The notes under the pieces were generated by a model. The model made no database searches and was not told where the DNA came from. It saw only the letters and a program-made list of their open reading frames with translations. From Caballeronia sordidicola (GTDB lineage: Bacteria; Pseudomonadota; Gammaproteobacteria; Burkholderiales; Burkholderiaceae), in assembly GCF_001544455.2 (NCBI RefSeq), contig NZ_FCOC02000003.1, positions 248,001-312,000 of the forward strand: DNA of 64,000 nt. Direction: 5' to 3'. The stretch's first letter is position 1. Each line of letters opens with the position of its first letter. Shown piece after piece: positions 16,846 through 25,649 of the stretch. The position numbers and the translations under genes are program-made.

Positions 16846-18431
16846 GTTGCGTGCTCATCCTCAAAGCGTGGGAGTTGGATCAGGTGATGCAGTGCTTCCG
16901 CGTTGCTTATGCTGTCGCGATCGACCGTGTTGACGACCGCGCCGTCCACAACGATTGAAATGCGGTCGCACAGGCGCAGCAGTTCGTCCAGATCGGACGA
17001 CACAATGAGCACGCCCGTGCCCGCGCGCGCGGCGTCGTGGACCACGGCGTAGAGTTCCTCGCGTGCGCCAACATCTACGCCGACCGTGGGTTCGTCGAGC
17101 AGAAGAAGCGAGGGCCTCGGATGACTCCACTTCGCGAAAACGACCTTCTGCTGATTGCCGCCCGAGAGAAATTTCACCTGCGTGGCGGGGCCGGGCGCTT
17201 TCACGGCGAGCGTTTTCATCGCGCTCCTCGCCTGTTGCGCGGCGGCGCGGCTTTGCAGCCAGCCCGCGCGTGAAAAGAGGGCGAGCCACGGCAACGTCAG
17301 ATTGCGTTCAATCGAATGATCCAGCACCAGACCTTCCACATGCCGGTCTTCCGGGACGAGTGCAACGCCAAGGCCTATGGCTGCGGCAGGCGTCAGGCGT
17401 TCGACCCGGTGCCCGTTGATTGCGAGCGTGCCGTGGTCGACCTGCCTAAGCCCGAACAGCGTCTGCAGGATCTCGGTGCGGCCGCTGCCGATCAGGCCGG
17501 CAAGTCCGTGGATTTCGCCTTTGCGCACCTGCAGGCTGACATCGCGCAGACGGTCGTTGCTGACATTGGACATGGCAAGGACGGGCGCGCTTTGATCCTT
17601 CGCACCGAGGCCGCCACCAAGCTCGCGCGGCGTCCCCATCGCGACTTCCCGTGCATGCAGCGCGGCGTGTCCCGATCCGACAATCGCGGCGACCAATTCC
17701 TTCATGCTGGTGTCAGCGGTGATGTAGGAACCCGCATTCGCGCCGTCGCGAAACACCGTGACGCGCTGTGAAATGCGGAACACCTCGTTGAGCCGATGTG
17801 TCACGTAAATCACGCCAACACCACGGTCGGTCACCGTGCGGATCGCCTTGAAGAGGATTTCCCCCTCGCCGCCGGTGAGCGCGGACGTGGGTTCATCGAG
17901 GATGAGAACGCGCACGTCGCCCATCAGCGCCTTGCAGATTTCCGTCATTTGCCGATACGCGAACGGGAGCGAGCCGACCATCGCGCGCGGGTCGAGCGGA
18001 ATGCCATGCGCGGTGAGGAATTCGCCGACGCGCGCCATGAGTTCGCGCTTCTTGACGAAGCCCACGCGCGTGCGCGGTTCGCGGCCGAGCATCAAATTTG
18101 CGCCGACCGACATCGATTCGACGAGGCTCAGATCCTGGTACACCACGGCAATGCCCGCATCGCGCGATTTGGCGGGGGAATCGAATGCCACGCGCGCACC
18201 GTCGATTTCGATCACGCCCTGGTCGCAGGCGTGCACGCCGCTCAATATCTTGATGAGCGTGGATTTTCCGGCGCCGTTTTCGCCCAGCAGCGCATGCACT
18301 TCGCCGGGAAGCACGTCGAGATTCACGCCGCGAAGCGCCTGGACGCCGCCAAACCGCTTGGTGACGCCGGCTACGCGAATCAAAGGCGCAACGGTGTTGG
18401 GCGATGAAGCGGCCACGCGTGGCTCACTCAT
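16842..18431 (-). CDS. Sugar ABC transporter ATP-binding protein (RbsA/MglA type)
   Basis: A 529-residue double ATPase. I start at MSEPRVAASSPN, which has AAGGAG 9 bases upstream, rather than an upstream in-frame ATG 108 bases earlier. Domain one has GENGAGKST near 53, the signature replaced by LPFAYRQM rather than LSGGQ, and VLILDEPTSAL. Domain two has the degenerate [17 protein letters not shown] and LLLLDEPTVGVDVG. The weak first signature is seen in other members of this family. It is the first gene of the ATPase-permease-binding protein-DeoR unit and overlaps the permease by 4 bases. Confidence 0.92.
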   Translation of the reverse strand: MSEPRVAASSPNTVAPLIRVAGVTKRFGGVQALRGVNLDVLPGEVHALLGENGAGKSTLIKILSGVHACDQGVIEIDGARVAFDSPAKSRDAGIAVVYQDLSLVESMSVGANLMLGREPRTRVGFVKKRELMARVGEFLTAHGIPLDPRAMVGSLPFAYRQMTEICKALMGDVRVLILDEPTSALTGGEGEILFKAIRTVTDRGVGVIYVTHRLNEVFRISQRVTVFRDGANAGSYITADTSMKELVAAIVGSGHAALHAREVAMGTPRELGGGLGAKDQSAPVLAMSNVSNDRLRDVSLQVRKGEIHGLAGLIGSGRTEILQTLFGLRQVDHGTLAINGHRVERLTPAAAIGLGVALVPEDRHVEGLVLDHSIERNLTLPWLALFSRAGWLQSRAAAQQARSAMKTLAVKAPGPATQVKFLSGGNQQKVVFAKWSHPRPSLLLLDEPTVGVDVGAREELYAVVHDAARAGTGVLIVSSDLDELLRLCDRISIVVDGAVVNTVDRDSISNAEALHHLIQLPRFEDEHAT

Positions 18432-18745
18432 GTCGCATGTCTCCTTCGCCCGATTTAAAGTCGGCGATTTTTGTGCGTTGCGAGAAAATGCACGTTTTGT
18501 TGTTACGTTTCCATCGTGTAAATGGTGGTTCAGTAACATTTCTCATGCGTATCTTGGGCTTCCGACACTTCCGATGTAATACGTGCATCTTCTAATGTGA
18601 AGATCCTGACTTTCCTGTTAGCTTGCAAAGCTCCCTCCGCGCAACGGTTGGCGGAGCATTGCGAAATGATTGGTAACCATTGAGTAACCATTTCAGGCCT
18701 GAATTGCTCTAACTTCGTAACTTCAGCACTTCGGATTTTCGCGAT
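18432..18745. promoter_or_regulatory. Divergent intergenic region with repeated GTAACCATT
   Basis: This 314-base gap separates the sugar-ABC operon from the lipoprotein gene. It holds two direct copies of GTAACCATT (18673-18681 and 18684-18692), 11 bases apart, one helical turn. Further towards the ABC operon are GTTAC (18510s) and GTAAC (18530s) elements in opposite orientation. These could be binding sites of the DeoR regulator; the promoters themselves are not clear to me. Confidence 0.4.
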
Positions 18746-19288
18746 ATGAACTCAGGCAAGTTACTCAGTGTGGCCGCGCTCGGCGGCGTGATCCTGCTCG
18801 GCGGATGTGCGGTCGTGCCGCCAAGCGGTCCGAGCATCGTGGCGTTGCCGCGTTCTGGCGAACCGCTTGCCACTTTTCGGGCGGACGACTATGAATGTCG
18901 TAACTACGCGTTTCAGGCGGGCAATCCGCAAGGCGCGGCGCAGGCGGCCACCACGAACAGTGTCAATAGCAGCGTGCTTGGGACGCTGGGTGGCGCGGCG
19001 GCGGGCGCCCTGATTGGGGCGGCGGCTGGAAATGCCGGTGCGGGTGCGGCTATTGGCGCAGGCAGCGGTCTGCTGCTTGGCAGCGCGGCGGGCGCGAATG
19101 GCGCTCAGTATTCGGCAGCGGGTCTGCAAAGCCAATATGACGCGGCTTATGCGCAATGCATGACATCGAAGGGCAATACGATTCAACAGCCTCAAGTCTA
19201 TGCACCGCAGCCGGTGTATTACGCACCGCCGCCGCAGTACTACGCGCCGCCGCCTCCGGTCTATTACGCGCCTTATCCGTATTATTGA
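18746..19288 (+). CDS. Glycine-zipper outer-membrane lipoprotein with Pro/Tyr-rich tail
   Basis: A 180-residue lipoprotein: the lipobox LLGGC puts the lipidated cysteine at residue 21, followed by a polar region. A glycine-zipper hydrophobic block (about 75-120: repeated GxxxG and GAAAG units) should form a tight helical hairpin in or at the outer membrane. The C-terminus is a low-complexity Pro/Tyr tail (YYAPPPQ-like units). Two cysteines (YECRNYAF and YAQCMTS) fall in the periplasmic part. The family is common in Burkholderia; function is not established. A strong bidirectional terminator follows. Confidence 0.8.
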   Translation: MNSGKLLSVAALGGVILLGGCAVVPPSGPSIVALPRSGEPLATFRADDYECRNYAFQAGNPQGAAQAATTNSVNSSVLGTLGGAAAGALIGAAAGNAGAGAAIGAGSGLLLGSAAGANGAQYSAAGLQSQYDAAYAQCMTSKGNTIQQPQVYAPQPVYYAPPPQYYAPPPPVYYAPYPYY

Positions 19289-19336
19289 TTGGCGTTGTGG
19301 CGGCCCACGTGGAGCGGGTCGTGATCCTGGCAAGGA

Positions 19337-19363
19337 AAAAGCCGGCTTCGGAGGCCGGCTTTT
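19337..19363. terminator. Bidirectional rho-independent terminator
   Basis: AAAAGCCGGC and GCCGGCTTTT form an exact 10-base stem with a 7-base loop, ending in T-runs on both strands. It sits between two convergent genes, the lipoprotein and the EgtB-like gene, and serves both. Confidence 0.9.
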
Positions 19364-19373
19364 GATTTATCGG

Positions 19374-20696
19374 TCAGGATGCGCGTGCGCAGCGGAACCC
19401 GGCGTACACGTATTGATAATGCGCCTGGAACCAGTTGCGAAAGCTCGGTCTGAGCATGCATGCGGCCGTGCGTGGTGAACCGCCCTTGAGCACGTAATGC
19501 TGGTCGTCGTAGAAGTTCGCCGAGTAGCCGAGGTAAAACGGAAATGGCTCGAATCCTGGCAACGGACCGAACGGGGTCGATGTCCATTCCCAGCCATTGC
19601 CAAACTGGCCCGCGACGCCTGCGGCACTGCGATTTTCCGGATGTCCCTGCACGGGCGAGGGTTCCCATCGGCGGAAGTCGAAGTTGCCTCCTTCCGCGTG
19701 CGGCGCGCCAATGGACGCACGTTGCCATTGCGCTTCGGTCGGCAGCGACTTACCCGCCCACTTCGCGTACGCGCTGGCTTCGGCGTGGCTCACATACACC
19801 GGCCAGTCGGCCGGCAGCGCGATCTCGTCGAACATGGTTCGCAGTTTCCACGCGTCCGGGTTGGACGGATCGCGTACCCAGAACGCGGGCTTGTCGATGC
19901 CTTCACGCTCTAACCACGCCCAGTCGACGTCGCGCCAGAGATCGCGGTTCGAATAACCGCCAGCTTGCATGAAGTCGAGCCAATCTGAATTCGTGACCAT
20001 GTAGCGATCCATCTCGAAGGCCGGCACGTCCACCTTGTGTTCACCAAATTCGTTGTCCCAGCCGAATGTTTCACTTTCGCGCGCGAGACCGAGCGTTGCC
20101 ACGCCCGCCGGCACATGGACCATTTCGCGTGCCGCGTGGGGATCGAGCGGATGCGGGGCTTCCTTCTCGGTTACGCCGGGCCCGGTTTTCTGATGTAGCG
20201 GCAACTGATGCAGCATGTACGCGAGCGTCTCGGCATGCATCAGCCGATGCTCGATGGCTACCTCCAGCAGCGTCTCGGGTTTATCGTCCGACGTGACCGC
20301 ATTGCCGTTCCTATCAGCACGGCTTGTAATTTCGACGGGGTCGAAGCGCGTGTCGATGTCATCGCGGATACGCTGAACGTACGCCCGAATTATTTCGAGC
20401 GTTGGCCAGTCATGCGGCTGATCGGTCGGCAGGCCGCCATCCACCGGATCGATACCGAACGCAAACAACTGGTCGAATTCCACATTGGGACTGGGCAGGT
20501 CGAAGAGCCGCTGATCGAAAAGATTACGGTCGAACGCTTCCAGATGGCCGATGTAAAACACGATCCGATGCCGCTCGGCAATCGGCCGCTCATACAGGAA
20601 CTCAGGCTTGACGATGTCGAACAGCGCGTCCGTTGTTTGACGCGCCTCGCGCAGGCGGGCGAGCAGCGGGTGCAGCGGGGTAGGTTCGCGATTCAT
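19374..20696 (-). CDS. egtB: EgtB-like iron-dependent sulfoxide synthase family protein
   Basis: A 440-residue protein starting MNREPTPLHPLL, with GGAGA upstream of the ATG. The N-terminal DinB-like four-helix domain carries the expected non-heme iron triad: His51 (IGHLEAF), His150 and His154 (EHRLMHAETL). The C-terminal formylglycine-generating-enzyme-like domain starts near 190 (MVHVPAG; SLPTEAQWQRA; GNGWEWTSTPF; LKGGSPRTAACM; YAGFRCARA). EgtB joins cysteine or glutamylcysteine to trimethylhistidine in ergothioneine synthesis. No EgtD methyltransferase is adjacent, so SenA-type or OvoA-related substrates remain possible. FNR lies immediately upstream on the same strand. Confidence 0.8.
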   Translation of the reverse strand: MNREPTPLHPLLARLREARQTTDALFDIVKPEFLYERPIAERHRIVFYIGHLEAFDRNLFDQRLFDLPSPNVEFDQLFAFGIDPVDGGLPTDQPHDWPTLEIIRAYVQRIRDDIDTRFDPVEITSRADRNGNAVTSDDKPETLLEVAIEHRLMHAETLAYMLHQLPLHQKTGPGVTEKEAPHPLDPHAAREMVHVPAGVATLGLARESETFGWDNEFGEHKVDVPAFEMDRYMVTNSDWLDFMQAGGYSNRDLWRDVDWAWLEREGIDKPAFWVRDPSNPDAWKLRTMFDEIALPADWPVYVSHAEASAYAKWAGKSLPTEAQWQRASIGAPHAEGGNFDFRRWEPSPVQGHPENRSAAGVAGQFGNGWEWTSTPFGPLPGFEPFPFYLGYSANFYDDQHYVLKGGSPRTAACMLRPSFRNWFQAHYQYVYAGFRCARAS

Positions 20697-20785
20697 CGCT
20701 CTGTTCTCCGGGCAGGGGCCGTGCAAAACGATAAATCGTAGCAGAGGGCATGCCAAGCGCGCTTGAACCGCTGGGAACGTTGTGG

Positions 20786-21520
20786 TCAGACGGCGCGCAG
20801 GCCGTCGAAATCAAGGATATGGATCAGTTTGCCGTCTGCCTGAAGCAGGCCTTTTGCCTGAAAACGCGACAGCGTCCTGCTGACGGTTTCAAGCGTGATG
20901 CCGAGAAAGCTGCCCATGTCGTCGCGCGTGAAGCGCAGGTTGAATTCGTTGCCCGCATAGCCGCGGCACGTCAGCCGGGAAGAAATATCCAGCAGCAGCG
21001 CCGCGACACGCTCGTCGGCGCGCAAGGTGCCGAGAATCATGGTTTGTGTCGATTTCCGGACGACTTCGCGGCTCAGCAACTGCAGCAGGCGGCGATGAAT
21101 CGCGATGGTCTCGCGGCAAGCGCGCTCGAAGGTGGACAAGGGGATCACGCAGACCGAGCTGTCTTCCAGCGCCACAGCGCGGCAAGCGTGTGTGCCGTCG
21201 TCGAAGCCCTCCAGGCCCAGCGCGTCCCCGCCGAGATGCAGGCCCATGACCTGATCGCGGCCATTTGCGCTTGTCACAACGGTCTTGATCGAGCCCGAAC
21301 GGATGGCGTAGAGCGCGTCGAAAGTGTCGCCGACCCGGAACAAGGTCTCGCCGCGCCTGATCGCGCGTGCATTGACGATGACGGACTGCAGCTTGTCGGT
21401 GTCGGTATTGGACAAGCCTTGTGGTACGCAATACTGCCGCAACGCGCAGGTCGAGCACTGCCCGGCGTGGCGTGAGCAGGCGGAGGGGGCTAGGGCGGAA
21501 GTCTCGTGCAGGGTCTGCAT
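20786..21520 (-). CDS. fnr: FNR-type oxygen-sensing transcriptional regulator
   Basis: A 244-residue regulator beginning MQTLHETSALAPS. The [4Fe-4S]-ligand cysteines are in place: Cys22, Cys25 and Cys31 (spacing C-x2-C-x5-C) and the distal Cys113 (GTHACRAVA), as in E. coli FNR. The effector barrel covers about 45-150; the recognition helix LGITLETVSRTLSRFQAKG near 200 has the ExxSR pattern that reads TTGAT half-sites. Upstream on the same strand is UspA and downstream an EgtB-like gene. An FNR-box-like site 35 bases before the ATG suggests autoregulation. Confidence 0.93.
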   Translation of the reverse strand: MQTLHETSALAPSACSRHAGQCSTCALRQYCVPQGLSNTDTDKLQSVIVNARAIRRGETLFRVGDTFDALYAIRSGSIKTVVTSANGRDQVMGLHLGGDALGLEGFDDGTHACRAVALEDSSVCVIPLSTFERACRETIAIHRRLLQLLSREVVRKSTQTMILGTLRADERVAALLLDISSRLTCRGYAGNEFNLRFTRDDMGSFLGITLETVSRTLSRFQAKGLLQADGKLIHILDFDGLRAV

Positions 21521-21554
21521 GGCGGGCTCGGTTATCTGGTTTCTGTGTAAAACC

Positions 21555-21568
21555 TTGATCTGGAACAA
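21555..21568. promoter_or_regulatory. FNR box upstream of fnr
   Basis: TTGAT-N4-AACAA matches the TTGAT-N4-ATCAA consensus with one mismatch. It is centred about 42 bases before the fnr ATG and 116 bases from the UspA stop, so it most likely controls fnr itself. Confidence 0.6.
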
Positions 21569-21677
21569 GGAAATTGTCCCATTGATACTCCACGGAAACC
21601 GGGTGTCAAAAGGTCACGGACAATTTATTGCATTCGTGCGTGTTCACCGATTTCCGCATGGCGGCCACCCGTAACAC

Positions 21678-22145
21678 CTATTCCGCTACGTCTTGAGCAC
21701 CCGCCGCCGATGGAATCAGCAGTACCGGCAAGGTTGCATGCCTCAAGCAACGCTCCGCGACGCTGCCAAGAATCACGCGCTGGAAGCCTTTGCGCCCGTG
21801 CGTGCCCATGACGAGCAAGTCGGCGTTGAACGCGCTCGCCGCCTTGAGCACGAGTTCCGCGACGTCTTCCACCGACGACGCTTCGCTCACCGCGACCTGA
21901 CCTTCCACGCCGCGCTGTTTCATTGCCGCGTTGGTTTCGGCGGCGAGCGTCGCACCCTGGTCTGCAAGCTGGGTGCGCAGAATCGACGGATCGTAGCCTG
22001 GGACGTCGAAGTAAATAGGCGCTTCTTCAATCACGTAGAACGGCTGCAGCACCGCGTGATGCGTGGCGGCGAGTTCGAGCGCGGCGTTGAATGCGCGGGC
22101 GGACGTGCGGCTACCGTCTATGGCGACAAGGATTCGATTGAACAT
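21678..22145 (-). CDS. Universal stress protein, UspA family
   Basis: A 155-residue UspA-fold protein beginning MFNRILVAIDGSRTS. The nucleotide-binding motif G-x2-G-x9-G(S/T) appears as GTHGRKGFQRVILGSVAE near residue 116. Such ATP-binding members usually respond to oxygen limitation, starvation or stress. GGAG precedes the ATG (revcomp GAAGGAGAATCGC). It shares strand and neighbourhood with fnr, which often controls usp genes in proteobacteria, but no FNR box was found upstream of this gene. Confidence 0.9.
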   Translation of the reverse strand: MFNRILVAIDGSRTSARAFNAALELAATHHAVLQPFYVIEEAPIYFDVPGYDPSILRTQLADQGATLAAETNAAMKQRGVEGQVAVSEASSVEDVAELVLKAASAFNADLLVMGTHGRKGFQRVILGSVAERCLRHATLPVLLIPSAAGAQDVAE

Positions 22146-22315
22146 GCGATTCTCCTTCAGCGGTTAGGCCATGCGATCCGCGATGTGATTGCCGGATTTC
22201 AATTGTCCGACTGTATAAATTGCCGATCGTTCCGTAAGTTGCGGGCACGCCGGCCGATGAATTAATGGCGTCATACAATTGCGCTTCCGCCTTTTCATCT
22301 TCCATTCTTTAGCCC

Positions 22316-23893
22316 GTGTCTCAAGCCACCGCCAGCACCGATCCGCATATCGCTTCCCCGCTCCCCTTTCGTCACGCCCTCATGGCGATGCTCGGCATCG
22401 GCCTCGTCAACATGCTGGTCGCACTGGATCAGACCGTCGTGAGCACGGCCTTGCCGTCCATCGTCGCGGAACTGCATGGCTTCGAGTATTACGCGTGGAT
22501 TGCGAGCGCATATTTGCTGGCTTCGGTGGTGACGGTGCCGGTGTTCGGACGTCTCGGCGATTATTTCGGCCGCAAGCGTTTCGTGATTGCCGCTGTCATC
22601 ACGTTCACGGTGGCGTCCGTACTGTGCGGCGTGGCCAACGACATGCTGTTCCTGGTCATTGCGCGCGGCTTGCAGGGCGTCGGCGGCGGAATGATGGTGG
22701 GGACCGCGTTTGCATCGATTCCCGATCTCTTCCCTGATCCACGGCTGCGCGTGCGCTGGCAAGTGGTGATGGCCGCGTCATACGGCATTGGCACCGCCGC
22801 GGGTCCGTCGCTTGGCGGCTGGATGAGCGAACACTGGGGCTGGCGCTCGACGTTTCTTATCAACTTGCCGGTGGGTATTGCGGCGTTTTATTTCATCTGG
22901 GCGCATTTGCCGAACTATCGGCGGCCGCGCGAGGGCGCGGTGAAAATCGACTGGATGGGCGCGGCGCTGGTCGCGCTGGTTCTGGGTGGCCTGCAGGCGT
23001 TCATTGAAGGCGTGCCCAAGCACGGGTTGACGACCGGCAACGTGGTGCTTGCGCTGTGCGTGGCGATCGGGGCCGTCGCCTTGTTGATGTGCGAGCGTCG
23101 CGCCACGCACCCGATCATTCCGCTCGATCTGTTCAAGGATCCGCAGCTTGTGACCCTGTTCACGTTGTCCGTATTGTCCGGCTTCGTGATGTTTTCGCTG
23201 ATCTTCTTCGCGCCGTTATTGTTGCAGGGCGGCTTTGGATTGTCGCCGCAGGAAGCCGGTTTGCTCGCCACGCCGATTGCGATGTTTATCGCCATTGGCA
23301 GCTTTATCAATACGCGGATCGTGATTCATCTGCGCAAACCGACGCTGATCCTGTCCATCGGATTCACGCTGCTGCTGTTCGCGTGCATTGCGCTTTCGTT
23401 CGCGAATGCGTCGACGCCGCATGTCTGGATCGAGATACCCATGGCCGGAATTGGTATTGGCCTGGGCTTCATTTTGAACAACCTGAATGTGTTCGGGCAG
23501 GAGATTGCAGGGCGGGAGCGCTTCGGCATTACCACGGCATTGTTGCAATCCACGCGCATGGTGGGCGGCATGCTCGGGACCAGCGTGGTCGCGACGATCG
23601 TTCAGCATCATTATCGCGATGTCATCACGCGCACGCTTCGCGTACTCGGCGAACCCGCAAGTACCGCGTGGCTGCCGCGCTTCGACGATCCGCGCATCCT
23701 GATCGATTCCGCCTTGCGCTCGAAGCTGCTTGCCGATCTCGCGCCCGTTGGACTGGACGGTCCTGCGCTGATCGAAAGCGCGCGCGAGGTGCTCGTGCAA
23801 TCGATCCACATTGGCGTGTTGCTGACGGCGGTAGCGGCGCTGTCGGCCGTGCTGATGGTGCGGCGCGTGTCGCACATCACGTTCCGGAAGTGA
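22316..23893 (+). CDS. MFS multidrug transporter, DHA2 (14-TM, EmrB/QacA) family
   Basis: A 525-residue membrane protein starting at GTG, because no ATG precedes the first helix. It has about 14 hydrophobic helices. Family landmarks are LDQTVVSTALPSI in helix 1 (motif D1), the loop GRLGDYFGRKRF (motif A) and the GTAAGPSLGGWMSE segment of helix 5 (motif C), which marks proton-driven exporters. It is divergent from UspA and convergent, with 21 bases between, to a second DHA2 gene. Its drug or metabolite substrate is unknown. Confidence 0.9.
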   Translation: MSQATASTDPHIASPLPFRHALMAMLGIGLVNMLVALDQTVVSTALPSIVAELHGFEYYAWIASAYLLASVVTVPVFGRLGDYFGRKRFVIAAVITFTVASVLCGVANDMLFLVIARGLQGVGGGMMVGTAFASIPDLFPDPRLRVRWQVVMAASYGIGTAAGPSLGGWMSEHWGWRSTFLINLPVGIAAFYFIWAHLPNYRRPREGAVKIDWMGAALVALVLGGLQAFIEGVPKHGLTTGNVVLALCVAIGAVALLMCERRATHPIIPLDLFKDPQLVTLFTLSVLSGFVMFSLIFFAPLLLQGGFGLSPQEAGLLATPIAMFIAIGSFINTRIVIHLRKPTLILSIGFTLLLFACIALSFANASTPHVWIEIPMAGIGIGLGFILNNLNVFGQEIAGRERFGITTALLQSTRMVGGMLGTSVVATIVQHHYRDVITRTLRVLGEPASTAWLPRFDDPRILIDSALRSKLLADLAPVGLDGPALIESAREVLVQSIHIGVLLTAVAALSAVLMVRRVSHITFRK

Positions 23894-23914
23894 TGCGCGC
23901 CGCGCCCAACTACC

Positions 23915-25486
23915 TCAATGCGCGCCCGCCGCCGCGCCGCCGCCGCCGCCTTTCGCGCGCTTGGTGATCCAGATCAGTGGAATGATCAGGATGAAGATCA
24001 CGGCGGACGCGAAGAAAATATCGTTGAGTCCCATCATCGCGGCTTGCGTGCTCACGGTGAAATCGAATAAGCCGCGCGCCTGGGCTTCGTTGACGTGCAA
24101 GGTACTCTGCGAAGCCTGCAGCGACGCCATGAAGGCCGGATTGTTGGCGTTCGCCTGTTCCGTCAGCCGTTCATGATGAAGCGCAATCCGGTCGGTCCAC
24201 GCGTTGCCGCAGAGCGACGTGCCCACGGCGCCGCAAAAGACCCGGGCGAAATTCGACAGACCCGCCGCCGCCGGAATCTTCGCGGGCGGCAATCCCGACA
24301 GGATGATCGACGTCAGCGGCACGAAGAACAGCGCCATGGGAATGCCCTGCAAAAGCGTGGGCAGGACCAGATGCCATGTATCGATTTCGATCACGTATTT
24401 CGAGCGCATGTAGAACACGATCGCGAAGCCGACAAACGCCAGGGTCGCGACTACGCGAGCGTCCGTGCGCGGCAATACCTTGCCCATCACCGGCGCGAGA
24501 ATTACCGCGAAGATGCCAAGCGGCGCGGTCACGAGGCCGGCATCGACGGAACGGTAATTGAGGTATTGCTGCATCCATTGCGGCAACAGCACGAGGTTCC
24601 CGAAGAACACGCCATACGCCACGGAAATGGCGACGGTGCCGCCAAAGAAATTGCGTCCCGCGAACAGGCGCAAATCCACCACGGGATTCTTTTCGGTCAG
24701 TTCCCAGACCACGAAGAACGCAAAGGCAATCAACGCGATAATACCGAGCCACACGATCAGCGGCGACGAAAACCAGTCGAGGTCGCGGCCTTTGTCGAGC
24801 ATGATCTGCAGCGACGCCACCCACGCAATCAGCAACATGAGTCCGACCGTATCGATTGGCGCCTTGCGTGTAGCCGATTCCCGTTTCCGGTAGATGAACC
24901 ACGTCACGCTCGCGGCGAATAATCCGACCGGAATGTTGATGTAGAAGATCCACGACCACGAATAGCTGTCGGTGATCCAGCCGCCCAGGGCCGGACCCGC
25001 AATCGGCCCGACGACCGCGGTCATCGCCCATAAGGAAAGCGCCATCGACGCTTTCTCCTTCGGATAGGAACCGAGCAAAATGGCTTGTGAAAGCGGGATC
25101 AACGGCCCGGCAACCGCCCCTTGCAACACGCGCGCCGCGAGCAGCACAGGCAAGGTGGGCGCGAGGCCGCACAGCCACGAAGAAATCACGAACAAAAGAA
25201 TCGCGCCAACGAACAACTTGATCTGCCCGATCCGCTGCGTCAGCCAGCCGGTCAGCGGAATGGACACGGCGTTGGCCGCGGCGAACACGGTGACGACCCA
25301 CGTGCCTTCGTCGACGGATACGCCGAGATTGCCGGAAATGGTCGGAATGGCGACGTTCGCAATCGATGAATCGAGCACGTTCATGAACGTGGCGAGCGCC
25401 ACGGCGACGGTCGCGAGAACGAGTTGCCCGCCTTTGAGGGGCGCGGGCGGCGTTGGCGCGGCAGGTGCGGCGGGCGCGGTGCTCAT
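23915..25486 (-). CDS. emrB: MFS multidrug efflux transporter, EmrB type
   Basis: A 523-residue DHA2 transporter with about 14 helices: LDSSIANVAIPTI in helix 1, GWLTQRIGQIK in the motif-A loop and VGPIAGPALGGW in helix 5. The C-terminus is an unusual glycine/alanine-rich tail (AKGGGGGAAAGAH), and the N-terminal Ala/Pro stretch is similar in style. EmrB normally works with an EmrA adaptor and an outer-membrane channel, but neither lies next to it here, so partners may be elsewhere. Its start faces an amino-acid-binding-protein gene in the same direction, over a 163-base gap. Confidence 0.88.
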   Translation of the reverse strand: MSTAPAAPAAPTPPAPLKGGQLVLATVAVALATFMNVLDSSIANVAIPTISGNLGVSVDEGTWVVTVFAAANAVSIPLTGWLTQRIGQIKLFVGAILLFVISSWLCGLAPTLPVLLAARVLQGAVAGPLIPLSQAILLGSYPKEKASMALSLWAMTAVVGPIAGPALGGWITDSYSWSWIFYINIPVGLFAASVTWFIYRKRESATRKAPIDTVGLMLLIAWVASLQIMLDKGRDLDWFSSPLIVWLGIIALIAFAFFVVWELTEKNPVVDLRLFAGRNFFGGTVAISVAYGVFFGNLVLLPQWMQQYLNYRSVDAGLVTAPLGIFAVILAPVMGKVLPRTDARVVATLAFVGFAIVFYMRSKYVIEIDTWHLVLPTLLQGIPMALFFVPLTSIILSGLPPAKIPAAAGLSNFARVFCGAVGTSLCGNAWTDRIALHHERLTEQANANNPAFMASLQASQSTLHVNEAQARGLFDFTVSTQAAMMGLNDIFFASAVIFILIIPLIWITKRAKGGGGGAAAGAH

Positions 25487-25649
25487 GAAAGATCCGGATG
25501 AACCGGCCGCGTAGTTAATTCAGCGGCCGATTGAAGTGAAGATAATGTCTGCCGCGACAATGACTGTCGTGGCAACAAAAGTTCACAGTGTGCCAGCGTT
25601 CAAAATTCCGCGCTGACCGCACTCGCCTTCATCCGAATCTGAAACGCTT
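25487..25649. promoter_or_regulatory. Upstream region of the EmrB gene with an inverted repeat
   Basis: TGCCGCGACA (25550-25559) and TGTCGTGGCA (25565-25574) pair with one mismatch around a 5-base spacer. As the repeat lies about 65 bases before the EmrB start on the minus strand, it is a candidate repressor site. I see no gene here. Confidence 0.4.
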
